From the NCBI GenBank assembly GCA_040265175.1, contig JBDQGY010000105.1, positions 1 to 14,081 on the forward strand: a stretch of 14,081 nucleotides of DNA. Direction: 5' to 3'. This document shows positions 5,856 to 13,441 of this stretch, in pieces (within the stretch, counting starts at the first letter, position 1; every line of letters starts with the position of its first letter). Below the pieces are notes generated by a model. That model was not told the origin of the DNA, ran no database searches, and saw only the letters and a list, made by a program, of their open reading frames with translations. The DNA comes from JAAZXR01 sp040265175. Its GTDB lineage: Bacteria > Myxococcota_A > Polyangia > Nannocystales > Nannocystaceae. The translations under genes and the position numbers were made by a program.

Positions 5856-8273
5856 CTACGTACCGAAGCGGCGCCGACACTCTTGGTCCCACCAGGCTTC
5901 CCACTGGCGCACGCCAGCCTCACGCTGGCCCCGATCTCCGTCGACGGGAAAGACGATTGCCGCGCCCGTAATGCGACGGAGCTCTTCCCCCGACCAGGCG
6001 CGCACGTTGCGGTCGCGGTGGCGCAGGCTGCTGATGAGCCATTGGATGCGATCTCGTGAGCCCTGGTCATGATACCAGTTTTGCCAGCGGTGGGACTTTG
6101 TGCCGAGCTGTTGCGCGGTGATCGTGCACAACGACTCCACCACCGCATCTTGAAGGTACTCATCGCGGTCGGCGAGGATCTCGATAAGTCTTGGGATCGC
6201 TTCCACATCACGGAGCACCCCCGAGGCCTTAATGGCGTGCAGCTGTCGGGTGATGTTGGTGGAGTAGAGTTCTTTTCGCACCGTGGCCGTGCTGGCGTCA
6301 AAGCCGTCGGCCTTGCTGTACGTCTCGAGGACTCGGCTCGACACCGAGCGAACCTCTGAACTGGAATCAAAGGCGAGCTTCGCGAGCGCGGGCATACACT
6401 TGGTGTCGCGAATTTCTTGGAAGAGGAAGGCCGAGTAGAGGCGCGTGAGCTCGTGGCTCGAATCGATATACCCGAGCAGTTCGTCGCTGATCACCGCACC
6501 CATCTCCACGCACAACTTCAAGAGTGGGCCATGTTCCGATGGCTTGGGCACTGCGCTCCTGTGTCGGGCCTCGATGGAGATTGTCCCGGGGAAGGTGGCC
6601 ATGACGCGACGCACAGCGTCTTGACCTCGGGCGACGAGTTCGGATACCGGGGCCTCGCCCGCGACAACGCGACTGATGAGGACATCGAGCGACTCTCCCG
6701 ACTCTGGCTCTACGTGGCCCTGCGAGGTGGACAGGGCGGCCGGGGGAGGGTCGTCTTCGATATTCACCTTCGCACGTTGCGAGGCGCTGCCAACCGACAG
6801 CGTCGGAGCGTCCTCGGATTCAAGAGTTGCAGGCTTGGAGACTGCAGCGCTTGGGGCAGAAGAGGGACGACGCCGGCGCACGAGCACGTCGAGGAGTCGC
6901 TCGGCGGCGGTCTCTGCGAGCGAGGCGATCGTGGCCCGAGCGGCGCCGTCGATCTCGGCGCCGGAGCGGTCCGCGTAGATGACCAAGACCGTGCGCTCTT
7001 GGACCCGCACTGGACAAAAGACGCACGGGTCTGCTCGTTCAAGCTGGACCGCGATGCGCAGATCGAGATCGCGAACCGCGTCGACGACTCGTGAGCCCGC
7101 GACCGCTTTGCCGAGTTCCCCTTGCAGCGGGATGGTGACCCCGTGCGCGCTGCTCAGCGTATTGTCGACTTCCAGCGCGATCAAGCCTGCCTTCCGTACG
7201 CTGAAGAGCACCACGCGCGGGCATTGGGTGAGGACAGCGCGCACGAGTGAGGCGGTGATCGCATCGCGGTCGTCGGCTGCCGCGAGGCTCCGATGGGCGT
7301 CGGCGAGAGCGAGGGCTTGTTGGGCTGCCGCGTCACCGGCGTCGTTGTCTGTGAGGTCGGCTCCCCCAGGGATCGGCCACGCCTCCGCGCTGGTGGCAGG
7401 GGGAAAGTTCCCGAGCAGCGTCTGCTTGGGGTCATCCGCCGGCCGCAGGAGCGACGGCAGTTGGAGACCGCTTGGGTTGCTTGGCGCTGGTGCGCTGGGG
7501 GATGGTGCGCTGGGAGATGGGCTGTTCGGACCAGGTGCGCGAGGCATCGACGGTAGGCCCGGCATGGACGGGAGAGGGACACCGAGGGGGAGGTTGCTGC
7601 TCGGTTTGACAGGGATGGCAGCCGCCGGCGGGACAAAGCTTGGGAGAGGCGCCGGGCTGGGCACGTCGGGTTCCAAATCCCCGCGGTTGGCGTCGAGACC
7701 CCGAGGACCGAACGCGCTTGGAATACCGAGCATCGTGGGTGCTCGGGCGCCGGTCTCGTCGGGGGGAGGGGAGCTCGCGCCGCTGCCTCCGCCTTCTCGA
7801 CCAGCGAGAAATTTGTTGAACCGTTCAGCGAGCAGCGCGTGGCGCTGAGGTACGTTCGATCCGAGTCGTCTCCCCGTGAGATCCGCGATCACACACTCTG
7901 GAGCCACAAATAATTGCGCGTGAGGAGCGGCCTGTTTCGCGCGCGATTTGATCTCGTCGCTGGTCTCGGGATGACAGATGATCCCGTGAATATTTGGCGT
8001 CCCCACGGGGACGAGGTGCCCCATCTCAAGCAGGTCGTCAGGGAGGTTGCTGGAGAGATTCGGAGCGGCGTCGCTCAGCATGGCAGCCGGGACGATGGGG
8101 AGACCGCTCGCGATCTCAAGCAGCTCGATTACGGCCTCTTCCACAAGCATATTTTGTTCGTAGAGCAGGGTGTCGAGGCTTCCGCCGTAAATGGATTGAC
8201 GCTCGAAGGCGGTGGCGAGATTTTGTTCGCTCACCATGCCGCGGGCGGTCACTGTATCGGCGAGTGTGGGCAT
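5856..8273 (-). CDS. MshEN (GspE N-terminal) / GAF-like / HEAT-repeat scaffold protein
   Basis: 805 residues, no recognisable catalytic site. ATG at 8273 overlaps the upstream RDD stop by one base (TAATG) and has a GAGGGGA ribosome-binding site at 8280-8286. Residues about 1-158 resemble the GspE/PulE N-terminal (MshEN) domain: MPTLADTVTARGMVSEQNLA, then GGSLDTLLYEQ and ASGLPIVP. The Arg-Leu-Gly of canonical c-di-GMP-binding MshEN motifs is not intact. Residues about 160-315 are a Pro/Ser/Ala/Gly-rich disordered linker. Residues about 326-466 look like a GAF-type domain (VVLFSVRKAGLIAL ... CVFCPVRVQERTVLVIYADR). A second linker runs to about 525. Residues about 580-770 are HEAT-like helical repeats (ALAKLAFDSSSEVRSVSSRV; AIPRLIEILADRDEYLQDAV; LISSLRHRDRNVRAWSGEEL). 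Likely a cytosolic scaffold or signalling protein; exact job unknown. Confidence 0.8.
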   Translation of the reverse strand: MPTLADTVTARGMVSEQNLATAFERQSIYGGSLDTLLYEQNMLVEEAVIELLEIASGLPIVPAAMLSDAAPNLSSNLPDDLLEMGHLVPVGTPNIHGIICHPETSDEIKSRAKQAAPHAQLFVAPECVIADLTGRRLGSNVPQRHALLAERFNKFLAGREGGGSGASSPPPDETGARAPTMLGIPSAFGPRGLDANRGDLEPDVPSPAPLPSFVPPAAAIPVKPSSNLPLGVPLPSMPGLPSMPRAPGPNSPSPSAPSPSAPAPSNPSGLQLPSLLRPADDPKQTLLGNFPPATSAEAWPIPGGADLTDNDAGDAAAQQALALADAHRSLAAADDRDAITASLVRAVLTQCPRVVLFSVRKAGLIALEVDNTLSSAHGVTIPLQGELGKAVAGSRVVDAVRDLDLRIAVQLERADPCVFCPVRVQERTVLVIYADRSGAEIDGAARATIASLAETAAERLLDVLVRRRRPSSAPSAAVSKPATLESEDAPTLSVGSASQRAKVNIEDDPPPAALSTSQGHVEPESGESLDVLISRVVAGEAPVSELVARGQDAVRRVMATFPGTISIEARHRSAVPKPSEHGPLLKLCVEMGAVISDELLGYIDSSHELTRLYSAFLFQEIRDTKCMPALAKLAFDSSSEVRSVSSRVLETYSKADGFDASTATVRKELYSTNITRQLHAIKASGVLRDVEAIPRLIEILADRDEYLQDAVVESLCTITAQQLGTKSHRWQNWYHDQGSRDRIQWLISSLRHRDRNVRAWSGEELRRITGAAIVFPVDGDRGQREAGVRQWEAWWDQECRRRFGT

Positions 8274-8863
8274 TAGGAATCCCCTCGGCAGATCATGTAG
8301 GTGTTCGAGAGGCGATCGTGGAGTGTTCGTCGCTCCCTATCGACAACCATCCAGAGCAGGTTGAAGGCTCCAAACAGCAGCCCCGTGACCTGAAGGAGCG
8401 CGCGGACAGTGGCGCGGGTGTACGAAGGGGCCCGTAACTCGGGGTCGACGACGAAGACCTTCGCCATCTTCATGCCGGGAGTTTGGCCTCGGAGGGCCCC
8501 GAAAATTGTGAGGTATGCGACCGCGATGATCAGCGCTGGGGCGAGCTCGAGCCCGAGCGTTGAGGCTGGCAGCGCCGCGAATTGGAGCCACTCGTCCGCG
8601 GTCTCCCCTGGCATCAGCCGAGGTTGCACACCGAGGAGTCCGATAAAGGAAAATGCGACGTATCCGCAGCCCGCGATGATGAGGCTGTCGAGTATCGCGC
8701 CGCTCGACCTTCTCCACACGCTTGCAATGGTCACGGGCCGCAGCCGAATGTCACAGTTCTCGCAGGTCACGGTGGGAGGCGTGAAGTGGGCGCTCCATTC
8801 CTGCTTCACCGGGAGCAGCGCGTCGCAGGTGGGACACGCTGCGTGTTGGGATCTTCGATTCAC
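8273..8863 (-). CDS. RDD-family membrane protein with N-terminal zinc ribbon
   Basis: 196 residues, GTG start at 8863, the only in-frame start after the stop at 8888-8890; the ribosome-binding site is weak. Residues 10-37 hold two CxxC pairs (CPTC at 10-13, CENC at 34-37), a zinc-ribbon-like module. The RDD domain follows: WRRSSGAILDSLII (50-63) opening the first membrane helix, a second helix around 106-124 (APALIIAVAYLTIFGAL), the conserved GQTPGMKMAKVFVVD (126-140), a third hydrophobic segment around 158-174, and DRERRTLHDRLSNTYMI (175-191). RDD proteins are small inner-membrane proteins; some act as ion exchangers, most have no known role. Its stop overlaps the start of the HEAT protein gene, so the two are probably coupled and may work together. 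Confidence 0.85.
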   Translation of the reverse strand: MNRRSQHAACPTCDALLPVKQEWSAHFTPPTVTCENCDIRLRPVTIASVWRRSSGAILDSLIIAGCGYVAFSFIGLLGVQPRLMPGETADEWLQFAALPASTLGLELAPALIIAVAYLTIFGALRGQTPGMKMAKVFVVDPELRAPSYTRATVRALLQVTGLLFGAFNLLWMVVDRERRTLHDRLSNTYMICRGDS

Positions 8864-8887
8864 TCCGGGAAGAGGATACCACGAACC

Positions 8888-9589
8888 CTAGAAAGCGAAG
8901 GATTTCGCCACAATTGCGAGAGCCGCCGTGGGGGTGCGCAGCACCCACGGGGAAAGTTGAACGGGGCTCGCGCCATGCGCTGTCAACACGGAGCGCTCGT
9001 CGCGAGTCCAACCTCCTTCAGGCCCGACCGCCACGCGGCACGGGGGCGATGGAATCACGGTGGTAGGCGCGGACTCTCCGCGAGTTTCGACATCTCCGAA
9101 CACGCAAGGGTGTTGTGATTCAAAATGCAACGCCTTATCGAGGGTGGCGAAGTGGAGGAGCTCGGGGGGGGCGAACCTGCCGCACTGTCGCATCGCCGCC
9201 TGAATCGTCCGCGTGATTCGTTCCGAGGAGGGACCATGACGCTGACTTCGAGCTGTGTCGATGAAGGCGATGGTTTGCACTCCGAGCTCACATGCGCCGG
9301 TGAGAAGCTCGAGGCACGCTGCGACATCGGGCCTGCCGACGAGCAAGGTAATCGCAGGGATATCGGTGGGAGGCGGGATTTGTTTCTCTAATAAGATTGT
9401 ACACTTGCGAGGTGTCGCCAGGACGACCGAGGCCGCCCACTGCCGGGAGCGCCCGTCCATCGCGATCACGGGGGCGCCGGTTTGGAGTCGCCGCACTCTC
9501 AGGGTGTAGTGGGACTCTTGAGACGACAATTGAACCTCGTGGCCCGCGCCATCCGGGGTCTCTTGCTCCACAAATACGCGCGTGGTCAT
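8888..9589 (-). CDS. rsmE: 16S rRNA (uracil1498-N3)-methyltransferase
   Basis: 233 residues, close to the family's usual ~240. ATG at 9589 directly abuts the prmA stop (TAGATG), with GGAG upstream inside prmA as a likely ribosome-binding site. The N-terminal PUA-like domain shows HYTLRVRRLQTG (27-38). The C-terminal SPOUT (trefoil-knot) domain shows CELGVQTIAF (100-109), AAMRQCGR (131-138), the SAM-binding AVGPEGGWTRDE (187-198) and LSPWVLRTPTAALA (212-225), equivalent to LG..ILR.ETA in homologues. It methylates N3 of U1498 in helix 44 of 16S rRNA in the assembled 30S subunit. The usual SERS motif appears as TARS (112-115), a small divergence. Confidence 0.94.
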   Translation of the reverse strand: MTTRVFVEQETPDGAGHEVQLSSQESHYTLRVRRLQTGAPVIAMDGRSRQWAASVVLATPRKCTILLEKQIPPPTDIPAITLLVGRPDVAACLELLTGACELGVQTIAFIDTARSQRHGPSSERITRTIQAAMRQCGRFAPPELLHFATLDKALHFESQHPCVFGDVETRGESAPTTVIPSPPCRVAVGPEGGWTRDERSVLTAHGASPVQLSPWVLRTPTAALAIVAKSFAF

Positions 9590-10525
9590 CTACGAGCGCT
9601 CCAAACACGCGGCGGTCCATCCGCCCATGTGCAGGGCCGGCAGCGCATCGACAAGGTTGAGTGAACGATAGGCCGCGAGGACATGCTCAAACTCCTCTTC
9701 AAGGATACCGCTCAAGATCACAGTCTTCGAGGTCGCGCCGGCGATGGCCCGCGCATGGGGCACCAGCACCGAGGGGCGGATGTTGGCGAGGACGAGATCG
9801 AAGGTTCCGTCGACGACCTCCGCAGTGCCCTCAAACGCTCGAACCCGCCGTTCGAGGGCGTTGTGCGCGGCATTCTCTCGAGTCGTGTCGACGGCCTCAG
9901 AGTCGATATCGACGGCCACGATTTCGCAGCCCGGCCATAGCCGGGCCGCCGCGAGCCCGAGGATTCCCGAGCCGCATCCAAGGTCGAGGACGCGGGAAGG
10001 AGGGGGATCCAGAGCGGAGTCCAGGGACGCGAGGAGCTCGAGGCAAAGCGAGGTGCTCTCATGCTGTCCGGTTCCAAACGCGCGACCTGGGTCCAAGATG
10101 ATCTCCAACTCGGGGTCATCGTCACGACGCTCGATCCAGCTAGGGCGCACAAGGAATCGACCACCCCCGGGTCGCAGCGGCTTAAAAAATTCCTTCCAGC
10201 TGTCGCGCCAACTGTCGTCGTTGGTCGTGTAGGGCCGCGCCGTCAGTGAGGGCAACCCAAGGGACGGTCCCACCTTTGCAACCCGCGCCTCGAGCCTCGC
10301 GAGGGCCGCTGGCGAGGTATAGACCACGAGGGACGGACGCTCCGCAATTTCGAAGGTCTTTGCGTCGCGGTATTCGACACCGGACACCTCGTCATCTTCG
10401 AGGAGCAGCGCGCCGAGCGATTCGAGTTGATATTCGAGAAGCTCATGGGCCGCGGTCGAGCGTGGACCGGCGGGCGTGACCAGCGTGAGGGTCGACCAAG
10501 GACTCGGCGCGTCAGTGGTAGGCAT
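9590..10525 (-). CDS. prmA: Ribosomal protein L11 methyltransferase
   Basis: 311 residues from ATG 10525. An in-frame GTG at 10591 would add 22 low-complexity residues. I prefer 10525 because the PrmA N-terminal fold (STLTLVTPAG ... ELLEYQLESLGALLLEDDE) begins just after it; neither start has a clear ribosome-binding site. The C-terminal class I SAM methyltransferase domain carries LDPGRAFGTGQHEST (144-158), motif I VLDLGCGSGILG (179-190), VAVDID (203-208), LVLANIRPSVL (244-254) and LSGILEEE (271-278), the PrmA signature set. It trimethylates lysines and the N-terminus of ribosomal protein L11. It is the first gene of the minus-strand run, with rsmE immediately downstream, a pairing common in bacteria. 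Confidence 0.94.
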   Translation of the reverse strand: MPTTDAPSPWSTLTLVTPAGPRSTAAHELLEYQLESLGALLLEDDEVSGVEYRDAKTFEIAERPSLVVYTSPAALARLEARVAKVGPSLGLPSLTARPYTTNDDSWRDSWKEFFKPLRPGGGRFLVRPSWIERRDDDPELEIILDPGRAFGTGQHESTSLCLELLASLDSALDPPPSRVLDLGCGSGILGLAAARLWPGCEIVAVDIDSEAVDTTRENAAHNALERRVRAFEGTAEVVDGTFDLVLANIRPSVLVPHARAIAGATSKTVILSGILEEEFEHVLAAYRSLNLVDALPALHMGGWTAACLERS

Positions 10526-10740
10526 GGGGGATGTTGTACACCGGGGCGATCTTTGAGCCCTAGCCGTGGGCGACAGGGTCTCGCGCGCCACGGGCGTGTC
10601 GCAATTTCGCGCTCGATCGACACTGTTGGCGTACAGCGGGGCTGGATAATTCTTTTGACACGAGAACCAATGCGGGGTACCTGTTGACCACCCAGAGCAG
10701 GGTTGTAGACCTTACTGGTGGACGAGGAGTGACAACAGCG
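10526..10740. promoter_or_regulatory. Divergent intergenic region, with possible plus-strand promoter
   Basis: This region separates prmA from the small plus-strand gene and must hold promoters in both directions. On the plus strand a perfect TTGACA lies at 10655-10660, with a 17-nt spacer to TACCTG at 10678-10683, a weak -10. A second TTGACC begins at 10684. A 6-bp inverted repeat, gtgtcg (10596-10601) and cgacac (10618-10623), could be an operator. No convincing minus-strand -35/-10 pair was found. Only the -35 match is good. Confidence 0.35.
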
Positions 10741-10926
10741 ATGCAAGCGTACAACGGGGTGAAGGTGTTTTCGGCGACCAAGGCGCGTGAGCGCGAAGAG
10801 ATTGGGGAGCGGACGACGGAGTGGCTGCGGAACAATGACGTCGAGGTGGTGGACACCATCGTGACCCAAAGTTCGGACAGTGAATTTCATTGTTTGACCA
10901 TCACCTTGTTTTACTACCGCGCGTAG
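10741..10926 (+). CDS. Small conserved-looking protein of unknown function (61 aa)
   Basis: Starts at ATG 10741 with GAGGAG at 10724-10729 (11-nt spacing); an in-frame GTG at 10729 overlaps that site and is less likely. The 61-residue protein has no signal peptide and no membrane segment. Predicted order by eye: strand GVKVFSATK (6-14), amphipathic charged helix REREEIGERTTEWLRNN, strand VEVVDTIVTQSSDS, strand FHCLTITLFYY, then Arg-Ala at the end. This beta-alpha-beta-beta pattern resembles small oligomeric folds such as dodecin, but no dodecin ligand motif is evident, so this is only a fold guess. Codon use and GC pattern match its neighbours. It is a lone gene divergent from prmA, with its own possible promoter. 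Function not recognised. Confidence 0.75.
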   Translation: MQAYNGVKVFSATKAREREEIGERTTEWLRNNDVEVVDTIVTQSSDSEFHCLTITLFYYRA

Positions 10927-11171
10927 CGCTGCGACGTCGACGGACGTGGGGCCACCACGAATCGGCGAGACACTACGGACACTACGGACCCAGGGGTCGC
11001 GCCGTCGCCCGATAGCACCGCGGGGTCGCGAGGCGCGGAATGGCATGGGGCGGTCACGGCGCGAGCGCCTGGATTTGTCGTGGTTCGCGACGCAGGGGCA
11101 GGTGGATTGTTGCTACGCAGCGACTGACCGGTTCTCCGAAATCCCGTATTGTACGTGGACTAGGAGCGTCG
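10927..11171 (+). promoter_or_regulatory. Intergenic region with 9-bp direct repeat and weak promoter before the lipoprotein gene
   Basis: A hairpin-forming cgtgg (10945-10949) / ccacg (10955-10959) follows the small gene without a T tract. A 9-bp tandem direct repeat, gacactacg, occupies 10969-10977 and 10978-10986. Near the right end a possible promoter reads CTGACC (11124-11129), 17-nt spacer, TATTGT (11147-11152), which would put transcription start about 13 nt before the ATG. AGGAG at 11162-11166 is the ribosome-binding site for the gene at 11172. Matches are partial, so promoter calls are tentative. Confidence 0.3.
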
Positions 11172-13343
11172 ATGAATCGTCCGTTTATTTGTTCCCGTGA
11201 GTGCGTTTGTGGCTTTGCGTTTGTGTTGCTCGGTCTCGCGGGTTGTACCTCCAGCGAAACGGAGGCGTCTTTTGGAATCGATTCGTTCAGCGGAACGGAG
11301 TCCGAATCATCGGCGGACGCAGTCACCTCAAACAGCGAGTCCGGGACGAGCGGCGCGGAGGAATCAACATCCGGGGACGGGGAAACGACCACGGGAGGAG
11401 ACTCGACCACGGGCGGAGATACCACCGGCGGCGGCGACACCACGGCTGGTGAGGACACCGGGAGCACGGGCGCATCCGGCTGCATGACGAACGCCGACTG
11501 CGCTGGCGATCCAGGGGGAGACGTGTGTGATGCCGGACTCTGCGTACCGTGTACGCCGAGCGATGATGTGTGCGTGATGGGGGAGTATTGCTCCTCAGAC
11601 AACGAGTGTGTCCCCGGCTGTTCGGACGACTCTGACTGTGTCTCACCCACCGTTTGTGATGTCCCGAGCCACACCTGCGTCGGGTGCGTCGAAGATACCG
11701 ACTGTGCGCTCGGGACGATCTGCGATGCGGGGTCGTGTGTCCCGGGGTGCACGCTGGATCACGGTTGTCTCGGCGCCGACGAGTGTTGTTCGGGCCAATG
11801 TCTTGATGTCCAAGCAGATCCGCAAAACTGTGGGAGCTGCGGCAACGAATGCGCATACGCGAACGCGACGCCGCTGTGCGAGCAGGGGGACTGCCTCATG
11901 GGTCCGTGTGACATGGGAACCCTCGATTGCAACAGCGACCCCTCGGACGGATGTGAAGGAGGCCCTGGCTGCTTGTGTGTTCCGGGACAGACGCAAAGCT
12001 GTTATCTGGGCGCTGCGGGGACGGAGGGGGTGGGCCAGTGTGCGGCTGGCACTCAGACCTGTGACGTCGACGGGTTGGCGTGGGGCCCGTGTCTCGGTCA
12101 AGTCCTGCCGGCGCAAGAGACGTGCGGGGATGGGATCGACAACGACTGCGACGGCCTCGTCGATTCATCCAATGACGTGGATGGCGACGGGTACGACCTC
12201 TGTGAAAATGGTGTCATCCTTGATTGCTGTGAAGAGATCGGTTGCTCCGTCGACCCGGAGCTGGTGAACCCTGGAGCCTACGACGTCCCTGGGAATGGAA
12301 TCGATGACGACTGCGACGGGGTCTCCGACGAACCAGAACTCGGCTGCGATGCGGGCATCGCCAGTGACACAACCGACGTGCTGAACTTCGCGCGGGCCCT
12401 CGACCTCTGCCAGTTCACGGTGGAGACGCCTCCCACCCAGGCCGAGCGTATTTGGGGCGTTATCGCGGCATCTTTGACAGAGACCGACGGCAGCATGCTC
12501 GAGAATCAAGATCAGGCCGCGGTTCGAGACAACTTTGGAGACAATCAGCCGACGGGCTTCGACTCTCTCGTGTTGCTGTCCTCCGGTGTCGCGGCCGACT
12601 TGACCGACACCAACCCCTCGTTTAACAGCTTTGAAGGGGGCAAGGGGTGGGGGACCGAGGCGGCACCCCCGGCGGACTGGTACGCGGCGAACGGTAACGC
12701 CTTCCCCAACGTTCCGGGGTGCCCCACCAGCGCGACCACCTCCAACGATCCGGTGATGTTGACCATCCGCGTCCGGGTGCCGACCAACGCCCAATCGTTC
12801 TCGGCGGATCTCAGCTTTTTCTCCGCTGAATTCCCAGAGTATGTTTGCAGTCAGTACACAGATATGTTCGTCGCGTTGCTCGACACGACTGATTCGGAGA
12901 ACCCGGCTGACAAGAATATCGCGGTCTACGACCAGTTCGGTGATGGCACGGTGCTTTGGCCACTCGGAGTGAACTTGGCGCAGTCCGCGAACGGGCTGTT
13001 CTCGCAGTGCGTCAACGGCCCCATCGGTTGCAGTGGGCAGATGAGTGACTACACGGGATGCGTGGGCGTGGACCAGCTTATCGGAACGGGCTTTGACGCC
13101 TACGATGGCACCGGTCAATTTGATCCGGGGTGCCTCGACAGCCCCGGCACCACCAACGGGCACTACTACAAGGGCGGCGCCACCGGTTGGCTCACGATGA
13201 CGGGCAACGTCGAGCCGGGAGAAGTCGCGGAAATCCGGCTCGCCGTGTGGGACGCGGGAGGATTTATCTACGACTCCTTGGTGATGCTGGACAACTGGAC
13301 CTGGGGATTGACGCCGGCGGCGCCGGGCCTCACCCCCGGGTGA
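11172..13343 (+). CDS. Surface lipoprotein with Cys-rich MopE-like repeats and choice-of-anchor L-like domain
   Basis: 723 residues. ATG 11172 is chosen over in-frame GTG/ATG codons from 11040 because AGGAG sits 5 nt upstream and a lipoprotein signal follows at once (FAFVLLGLAGC, lipid Cys 25). Residues 26-103 are a Ser/Thr/Gly/Glu/Asp linker with four hexapeptide repeats (72-95). Residues 104-392 are Cys-rich: repeated C..D.DC...VC....C units, CCSGQCLDVQADPQNCGSCG (205-224), and MopE-like calcium-site motifs ETCGDGIDNDCDGLVD (316-331) and GNGIDDDCDG (374-383). From about 395 to 715 the region resembles choice-of-anchor L domains: TGFDSLVLLSSGVAADL (461-477), VRVPTNAQSFSADLSFFSAEFPEY (within 534-557), SQYTDMFVALL and a final Trp/Asp-rich strand (IYDSLVMLDNWTWG). 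Likely anchored in the outer membrane facing outward; adhesion or metal-binding role is inferred. Confidence 0.88.
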   Translation: MNRPFICSRECVCGFAFVLLGLAGCTSSETEASFGIDSFSGTESESSADAVTSNSESGTSGAEESTSGDGETTTGGDSTTGGDTTGGGDTTAGEDTGSTGASGCMTNADCAGDPGGDVCDAGLCVPCTPSDDVCVMGEYCSSDNECVPGCSDDSDCVSPTVCDVPSHTCVGCVEDTDCALGTICDAGSCVPGCTLDHGCLGADECCSGQCLDVQADPQNCGSCGNECAYANATPLCEQGDCLMGPCDMGTLDCNSDPSDGCEGGPGCLCVPGQTQSCYLGAAGTEGVGQCAAGTQTCDVDGLAWGPCLGQVLPAQETCGDGIDNDCDGLVDSSNDVDGDGYDLCENGVILDCCEEIGCSVDPELVNPGAYDVPGNGIDDDCDGVSDEPELGCDAGIASDTTDVLNFARALDLCQFTVETPPTQAERIWGVIAASLTETDGSMLENQDQAAVRDNFGDNQPTGFDSLVLLSSGVAADLTDTNPSFNSFEGGKGWGTEAAPPADWYAANGNAFPNVPGCPTSATTSNDPVMLTIRVRVPTNAQSFSADLSFFSAEFPEYVCSQYTDMFVALLDTTDSENPADKNIAVYDQFGDGTVLWPLGVNLAQSANGLFSQCVNGPIGCSGQMSDYTGCVGVDQLIGTGFDAYDGTGQFDPGCLDSPGTTNGHYYKGGATGWLTMTGNVEPGEVAEIRLAVWDAGGFIYDSLVMLDNWTWGLTPAAPGLTPG
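11385..11456 (+). repeat. Four 18-bp coding repeats (TTTGGD-type hexapeptides)
   Basis: Within the linker of the surface lipoprotein, four successive units encode TTTGGD, STTGGD, TTGGGD and TTAGED (residues 72-95). They are degenerate at the DNA level, so this is a low-complexity spacer, probably an extended and possibly length-variable stalk between the lipid anchor and the folded repeats. Confidence 0.75.
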
Positions 13344-13344
13344 G
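13329..13344 (+). terminator. GC-rich hairpin over the lipoprotein stop codon, possible weak terminator
   Basis: ctcaccc (13329-13335) pairs with gggtgag (13338-13344) around a 2-nt loop, covering the TGA at 13341-13343. A second short stem, ccgcg (13350-13354) / cgcgg (13359-13363), follows. Neither is followed by a T run, so this is not a canonical intrinsic terminator; the call is tentative. Confidence 0.25.
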
Positions 13345-13405
13345 CGGGACCGCGGGCGCGCGGTGATGCCGTGAGGACCCACGTTGTGGCGGGGGGGATC
13401 TCGGG

Positions 13406-13434
13406 TTGACGCCCGGGCACGCAGGGCGTACTCA
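13406..13434 (+). promoter_or_regulatory. Possible promoter for the cobalamin riboswitch transcript
   Basis: TTGACG at 13406-13411 matches a -35 box at five of six positions. A 17-nt spacer leads to TACTCA at 13429-13434, a poor -10. Transcription would start near 13441, just where the riboswitch P1 stem begins, and this position is the main argument for the call. Confidence 0.3.
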
Positions 13435-13441
13435 CGAGTCA

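Noticed and set aside
6979..7848. Open frame of 289 codons on the plus strand, Gly/Ala/Ser-rich
   Set aside because: It is the antisense of the Pro/Ser-rich linker of the HEAT protein, where low complexity keeps several frames open.
10526..10591. Upstream GTG start for prmA
   Set aside because: The extra 22 residues are not part of the PrmA fold and no ribosome-binding site supports the GTG; not fully excluded because the ATG also lacks one.
11040..11171. Upstream extension of the surface lipoprotein to an earlier in-frame start
   Set aside because: It would put 44 Arg/Gly-rich residues before a clean lipoprotein signal peptide, and AGGAG is placed correctly for the ATG at 11172.
11385..11456. 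Short repeats as a possible CRISPR array
   Set aside because: Units are 18 bp, contiguous without spacers and in frame as hexapeptides, so they are coding repeats.
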